Shown: piece after piece, positions 58,942-64,000 of the stretch
Position numbering within the stretch: position 1 is the stretch's first letter
Layout of the letters: each line of letters opens with the position of its first letter
NCBI RefSeq assembly: GCF_000004195.4
Contig: NC_030677.2
Location: 174,766,019 to 174,830,018 of the forward strand
Source of the DNA: Xenopus tropicalis
Taxonomy: Eukaryota > Chordata > Amphibia > Anura > Pipidae
DNA length: 64,000 nt
Direction of reading: 5' to 3'
The notes under the pieces: model-generated
Database searches by the model: none
What the model was told of the DNA's origin: nothing
The model's input: only the letters and a program-made list of their open reading frames with translations
Program-made: the position numbers and the translations under genes

Positions 58942-59215
58942 TACCCTGTTTTCCCGAAAATAGGACATCCTCCAAAAGTAAGGCACCCTCCCGATTTTTC
59001 ACCCCCCCCGGAAAATAAGGCACCCCCCAAAAATAAGACACCCACTCAAACGATGGAATAAATGTGTACTGTATTCTTCTTCATGGAAAAATAAGACACC
59101 CCCTGAAAATAAGACACCCCCTGAAAATAAGACACCCCCTGAAAATAAGACCTAGTGCATATTTTGGAGCTTAAAAAAATATAAGACAGTGTCTTATTTT
59201 CGGGGAAACACGGTA
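58942..59215. mobile_element. Tc1/mariner-like MITE with internal tandem expansion
   Basis: TACCCTGTTTTCCCGAAAAT on the left and ATTTTCGGGGAAACACGGTA on the right are inverted copies that end in TA. I recognise these ends as those of a mariner-type non-autonomous family known from several vertebrate groups. The inside contains repeated AATAAGACACCCCCTGAA units, regular at 59089-59151 (18-bp period) and degenerate at 58975-59045. Non-coding. Confidence 0.75.
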
Positions 59216-60442
59216 GCAGCAGCTGTATTAACCATGCCAGTGCTTGGGCAGAGCTTCCTGCCTAGCAATGACACATCTGACGGACTGGCATCCTGTCCCA
59301 CTGTATCTTTGATGCATATGCATGATTATAATTATTAACGATGCTTGCTATTCAAACAATCTAAAACTCACATCATATCTACAATATACAACCTACACAT
59401 AGAATGGATGCTTGGGGTTGATGAACTAAATCTTTCACCATCCTCTAAAAGGTAATTAGCTGATGCTTGCGTAAGAAATAAACTCCAGACATTTTTAATT
59501 ATTAACTTCAGGATATAATCCACCCTGCATCCAGCAGAACAAGAACAAGGCAACTGCAGAACTTGCTCCATCATTGGGGTCCGGGGACCTCAGCATTGCT
59601 GCAGCCAGAATCAATTTATGCCAAATGAGTCCCAGAGTGCTTTAGGGCAATGTAATGGAACAGGTAGGACCCTAGTGCAAATCTTGCCCCAAGACATGTA
59701 AGCCCTTAGTTACACCACTGCCTGGCTGCCTCCCCAAGCACATTACGCCTTCAGTGCCTACCTTATCTGTTTTGCAACACTGACTCTCAAAATGCAGAGC
59801 TGGTAAATGTTTTGGCAGCCTCCATCTTTGGCCACTTTAATTCCAACCCCTGGGTTCCATGGTAGTGATTGCCATCCTGGAGCAAGTGTGCCGGATCAGA
59901 ACCACAGGTCAACTTCAACGAATGGGGAATGCAATGCTAAGTTTGAAACTGGGGAAAAGTGCTAAATTACGAATGTGTACAACATCTTCCAATTCTCAGT
60001 ATAATATTCTTTAGACAGTTATTTCATTGCAGAATTTTATTGCATCTTTTTATTGCTTGAAGATGCCTTTTTTTGCTGCAAAAGTAGCAATATTTTTAGT
60101 GAGAAGTTTTATTACATACAATGTGCACCAGCACCAACTATAAAAGCTCAGTCTTTTCTGTCCATTGGCAGATGAGGCACCAGGGGTTCATAGAGTTTAT
60201 ATTAAATACACGCAAAGGAAAAATTCTTCACACAAAGGAAAACTTGTTCACATTTCACATATTTTTTCTGTGAATTTCTTCTACCCCATACGAGAACTAA
60301 CATTCTTACAACCCCCTGCAGACTTTGCTATTAACTGTAGATTCCCTCCTGTATCAGTCGCTATTTGTATGTAATCTGCCATAAACACACTGCCATTGTA
60401 CGCCTCTGCGGAAAATGGTGCCACTTTAGAAATATTTGTTAA
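59216..60442. other. unique non-coding stretch
   Basis: No gene. The piece at 59655-59720 (TAGTTACACCACTGCCTGG) may be the end of a dispersed repeat. Open frames are under 70 codons. Confidence 0.46.
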
Positions 60443-60481
60443 CATAATAATAATAGTAATAGTAGTAGTAGCAATAATAAA
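60443..60481. repeat. (TAA/TAG)n trinucleotide repeat
   Basis: Interrupted AAT, AGT and AAT triplets over about 39 bp. Confidence 0.9.
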
Positions 60482-60896
60482 AAGAAATACTCTAAATATT
60501 AGCAGTTATACAAATTCCTTTGTAAAACATGGTTATTTTATCAAACATAAATAGCAAGCTCTATGGTGCAGAGCAATTCTGCTGATAACTGTTTGCTATA
60601 TAAAGAGATTTGGTGTCTGGTTATAACATAATCTCTAGATTGGTGCAGCTCTCCTGCAACTTCTCCAGTGGTGGTTCTGTGGCCCTTGTGCGGAGGCTGC
60701 AAAACTAGGCAGCAACCTGGCCATTGGGCCAAATGGGCAGTCCAGGCTGTGTGTATCCAGGTTTAGAGGGCATACAGTGAAAACAGCATGCGAAAAATGA
60801 TCACTTTAAAAAAAGAAGAAACACATTTCTGAATTGTAAGAGTGTCCGAGACAGTTGACTTTCTGATGAATCGACAATCCATTACAAAATATGTTG
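60482..60896. other. unique non-coding stretch
   Basis: No gene or recognised repeat seen. Confidence 0.48.
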
Positions 60897-61202
60897 TAGG
60901 GTTATCCAGAATGCTCAACATCTGGGGGTTTTCAGATTAGGGGTCTTTCTGTAATTTAGATCTCTATACTTTGTCTACTAAGAATAATTTAAACATGGGA
61001 TTGTTTTGCCTCCAATAAAGATTCATTGTTTCTCAGTTGGGATCAATTACTGTTTTATTATTACAGAAAAAAAGGAAATAGTTTTATTAAAAAATGTAAT
61101 TATTTGATTAAAATGTAGCCTATGGGAAATAGCCATTCTATAATTCAGAGCCTTCTGGATAACAGGAGAGTTTCCAGATGTGGATAGGATGCCATACCTG
61201 TA
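60897..61202. mobile_element. TIR MITE, CAGGTATGGGATC family, left end eroded
   Basis: GTTATCCAGAATGCTCAACA, TTTCTGTAATTTAGATCTCT, GGGATTGTTTTGCCTCCAAT, TCTCAGTTGGGATCAATTAC and CAGAGCCTTCTGGATAACAG follow the family order in reverse orientation to the copy at 4312. It ends GGATGCCATACCTGTA. About 15 extra bases lie near the right end. Confidence 0.72.
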
Positions 61203-61940
61203 TTATTTTTACATTCCCGAATAGCATTCTCAAATAATACATTCTTTGTAGACCCATCAATCTGAAAAAACCTTCATGGCTGATAACATTCTCCTTTAGA
61301 CTGTCTCTTAAGAGCAGGGGTGCCTTATACATGTACCCTTCAGTATTTCTACATCACAGTTATTATTTGTTCATATAATATAGGGCTTTGTGTATGCAAG
61401 TAAATATTAGAAATAGTAATGATGAAGAGTCAGCATTATAATAATTCACATGGCACCTCTCTCTTTTTGGATGAGTACAAATTGGGATGTCTGGCACCAA
61501 ATGGTGACCTTTCCAGTTTTGCTGCCTTCAGCTTTCCGAGCTTCTGACCCCTGTTGCCCTCAGAAGGTTATGTGCGAGGATATATGACTTGTCCTGCAAG
61601 ACAGTTGTTTAGATATATGTTTTCGAAGAACATTGTCTGACCTTTTAAAAAAGTGGTAAAGTACATCAGCAGGAAGCCTTAAAACATGAACAATTCAATG
61701 TCAATAAACTGGAGACAGTTTTATCACGCAGTGTCATGTTAGATATATCACCACACCAATGAAAACAGTTAGTTCCAATTAGCTGTGAGGGCAAAGTTTT
61801 ATTTCCCATCAGATATACATGTGACATATTTTGAGTGCGCTGTGTAATCTCACTGATTTAAACATATACTAAAGAGCGATTATATCTTGGAATTTGTGGC
61901 TACTTCACTATGTAATGATGTTAATTAATATACCTACAAT
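61203..61940. other. unique non-coding stretch
   Basis: No gene or recognised repeat seen. Confidence 0.48.
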
Positions 61941-62147
61941 AAGGGGCAGATTTATCAAAATGTGAGTTTAGAGCTTATTACATAAAAACTCACCCACGTT
62001 CTATTCATTCCTATGGGATTTTTAGAAGTGTATTTATCAGTGGGTGAAAGTTAGAGTTTACCATTTGATAAATATGCTTCTAAATAGAACGTAGGTTGGT
62101 TTTTATGTATTAAGTTCTAAACTTACATTTTGATAAATCTACCCCTG
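61941..62147. mobile_element. TIR MITE, GGGGCAGATTTATCAA family, complete
   Basis: GGGGCAGATTTATCAAAATG is inverted as CATTTTGATAAATCTACCCC. AGTTTAGAGCTTATTACATA and its inverse TATGTATTAAGTTCTAAACT form the next arm, and ACGTTCTATTCATTCC / AAATAGAACGT further pair. The whole element is one long hairpin. Confidence 0.76.
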
Positions 62148-62217
62148 AGTCTTCAAGGGAATATCCTTTGTGATCATCACTGGTCTTTATTTTTTAATAT
62201 TCTTCAGCTAAATGTAT

Positions 62218-62632
62218 TTAAATGAGAAGAAAAAAGGTATAATCACTGGGGGGAGCCAAAATGTTAGACACCCCCCTGTGATTGTAATCACTTACCTGAT
62301 ACCCCGGGCCACCGGCTCAGGGTACCTGCGTGTGAACGAACCTGTTCCTCCTTTCTTCTTTCTTTGTGATTCCGCGGCCGGTGAAAGCGTAGTACAGTGA
62401 AAGAGTTGTTTTTTTTGTTAACATTCGGCTCTTTACTCTACTGCAAATGCGCAAGTGGCAAGCGGTGCGAAGATGAAGAAGGAAGAAGAACGCTCGCACA
62501 CAGGTACCCCGGGCCAATGTGGTTTTCTCCTAACAGGAGCACCAACCCCGGATATAAGGTACGTGATTACAATCACTAGGGGGGTGCCTAACATTCTGGC
62601 ACCCCCAGTAATTAAACCTTTCCTTCTCATTC
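62218..62632. mobile_element. T2-type MITE, GAAGGAAAGG subfamily, decayed
   Basis: TTAAATGAGAAGAAAAAAGG on the left and CCTTTCCTTCTCATT on the right. GGGGGGAGCCAAAATGTTAG is mirrored by CTAACATTCTGGCACCCCC, TACCCCGGGCCACCGG pairs with a later ACCCCGG arm, and GTGAAAGAGTTG / CGGCTCTTTACTCTAC surround the GTTAACATTCGGC centre, as in 37283. The left TTAA is recognisable and the right one is lost. Short frames on both strands are by-products of the palindrome. Confidence 0.74.
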
Positions 62633-62799
62633 TCAGTACTTGTATGTATACAGACTACTTTGGTTGTTCCCAACAATCTTTTTGTTAATCCAGAAGAATG
62701 GAAAATGCCTTTCCCTCGACTGAAACAAAAAACCATTTATAATTCCTAAATAGGCAGTTTACTGTAGGAGCTTTCCCTGGATCAGACACGCACCTCTTA

Positions 62800-62885
62800 T
62801 CTATTCGGGGTCTTTAGGAGGGGTTGAACTTGATAGAATTTTTGTCTTTTTTCAACCCATAGTAACTATTGATATTACTACCATT
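62800..62885 (+). mobile_element. CR1-like LINE 3' tail fragment
   Basis: TTTAGGAGGGGTTGAACTTG, ATAGAATTTTTGTCTTTTTT and CAACCCATAGTAACTATTG follow the CR1 3'-end pattern and match 37915-37998 in layout. Only the 3' end is present. Confidence 0.6.
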
Positions 62886-64000
62886 ATATAACTACTATTT
62901 ATTAAACTACTAGTGTTATTGCACGGAGGTGCCTTATTTCTGTGGAAAACAAATTATGGCAGTTGCTGTGTAGCACCAGTGAGGGAATAACAAATGCCCT
63001 CAACATGATTTTAGTTCCAACCAGTTTCCCCAAATTGGAATTTACCATGAAATCCATTAAAATGTCAAACATAAGTAATCACCATGAACTGTATTCCCTG
63101 GACTGGTCCAAAGGAAAAAAAAAAGGGGGGGAGGTTTTCTTTCTTTTCTCTTGATTGTTTTTTTCTGTCAGACCCATTCAGATTCCTGGCTGGCACTAAG
63201 TGACAGTTAACATAAAGTGCAATCTGTAAAAGCACCTTCACTTCCGAGGTCTTTTTTGTTTGTTTTGAATGTTGCATGCACCTCCATTAATCACTTGTAA
63301 CTTTGTCTCAACAAACTCCCTCTGATTAGAGAGTTAGCCAGCATGGATGGACAATAAGCATGCCCAGAATGCTGAACCCTTTCAGCCTATATATCTGTAT
63401 TGTGCATGGAGCTGTCAGTCACGCCAAACTTGAAGGGCCCCTAACAAGCCCAGCCAACAAAAGCCTTAAGTCTGCAAAAAAGTTTTTACACAGAAAATTG
63501 TTTTGGTATGAGGCTAATTATTCACAAGGGTATGCAAATACAAAGAGCATTAGGGGCAGCAAGAGGGGGGCTCTTCTGGTATTTACTAAATGCTTTTCTT
63601 TCAAATGGATGGGAAATATATTCACTTTATAAAGACAGCTAAGCCTCTCTCTTTGATCAAGCAGCAATGCAGAATACAGATTCCCAGTGTATTGTCTTAA
63701 AGTGGCTTCTTTGCATTAATCGTCCATTTATTTTGTCACAATATTTATAGTTAGCTGCTCCACAGAGATTACTACCATTATTTCTCCATTTATAACAGTT
63801 AAGTATTTCATTTATGAAATTCAAAAAAAAAGCTAAATACATAAATAGAGATAAATGGAAAGCAGTAACCAAGGGAAAGTAAGAAAAATAAAATTAGCTT
63901 TTTGTAGTTTTTTTTTCCAATTGGACCTAAGCTCATGATATGCAGTTGAGTAATTGAGGTTGCTGTTTGGAAGCAGAAACCAGTATTGAGGCATTTTGTC
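62886..64000. other. unique non-coding stretch with a candidate conserved block
   Basis: No gene. The part at about 63240-63560 is free of recognised repeats and includes CTCTGATTAGAGAG, GAGGCTAATTATTCAC and GGGTATGCAAATAC (an octamer-like ATGCAAAT). A 90-codon plus-strand frame (63360-63632) has no domain. The tract at 63112-63160 is purine then pyrimidine rich. Confidence 0.42.

Overview
This window looks like vertebrate nuclear DNA, most likely from a Xenopus frog. It is AT-rich, has no operon-like gene packing, and is dense in short inverted-repeat transposons. The families I recognise are characteristic of Xenopus: T2-type MITEs flanked by TTAA, PIF/Harbinger-like MITEs with ends AGGTGGCCATACACG flanked by TTA or TAA, a TA-flanked family with ends CAGGTATGGGATC, and LINE 3' tails. 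The species (X. tropicalis or X. laevis) cannot be settled from the sequence alone.

I find no protein-coding gene, exon, tRNA or rRNA that I can defend. The open frames are short, lack recognisable domains, and the longest ones lie on repeats: 193 codons on a palindromic Harbinger-like MITE, and two overlapping frames of 175 and 164 codons on a 33-bp minisatellite. The window therefore reads as a large intron or an intergenic desert.

Layout: 1-4 kb is mostly unique AT-rich DNA. At 4-10.8 kb there are several MITEs and microsatellites. Then 10.8-19.6 kb is mostly unique. At 19.6-20.6 kb lie a Harbinger-like MITE and a T2 foldback. At 24.4-24.8 kb is a Harbinger-like MITE containing a chain of near-perfect hairpins. 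At 26.45-27.24 kb is a MITE-like element carrying a 52-bp minisatellite. At 28-31 kb are several older repeats. 31-37 kb is mostly unique. At 37.25-37.80 kb a T2-type MITE sits inside another inverted repeat. At 38-43.5 kb are LINE tails and a 77-bp Harbinger derivative. At 43.52-43.98 kb is the 33-bp minisatellite. 44-47.3 kb contains the best candidates for conserved non-coding sequence. At 48.27-49.48 kb are a Harbinger-like MITE and a decayed roughly 115-bp tandem array. At 52.7-53.3 kb two different MITEs abut. 54.6-62.6 kb holds further MITEs, including a mariner-like element with an 18-bp internal expansion. 62.8-64 kb ends in another candidate conserved block.

The recurring theme is transposable elements as sources of secondary structure and tandem repeats. 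There is no convincing new gene system. The strongest leads are the multi-hairpin Harbinger-like MITEs, the tandem arrays born inside MITEs, and several low-repeat blocks that could be enhancers.
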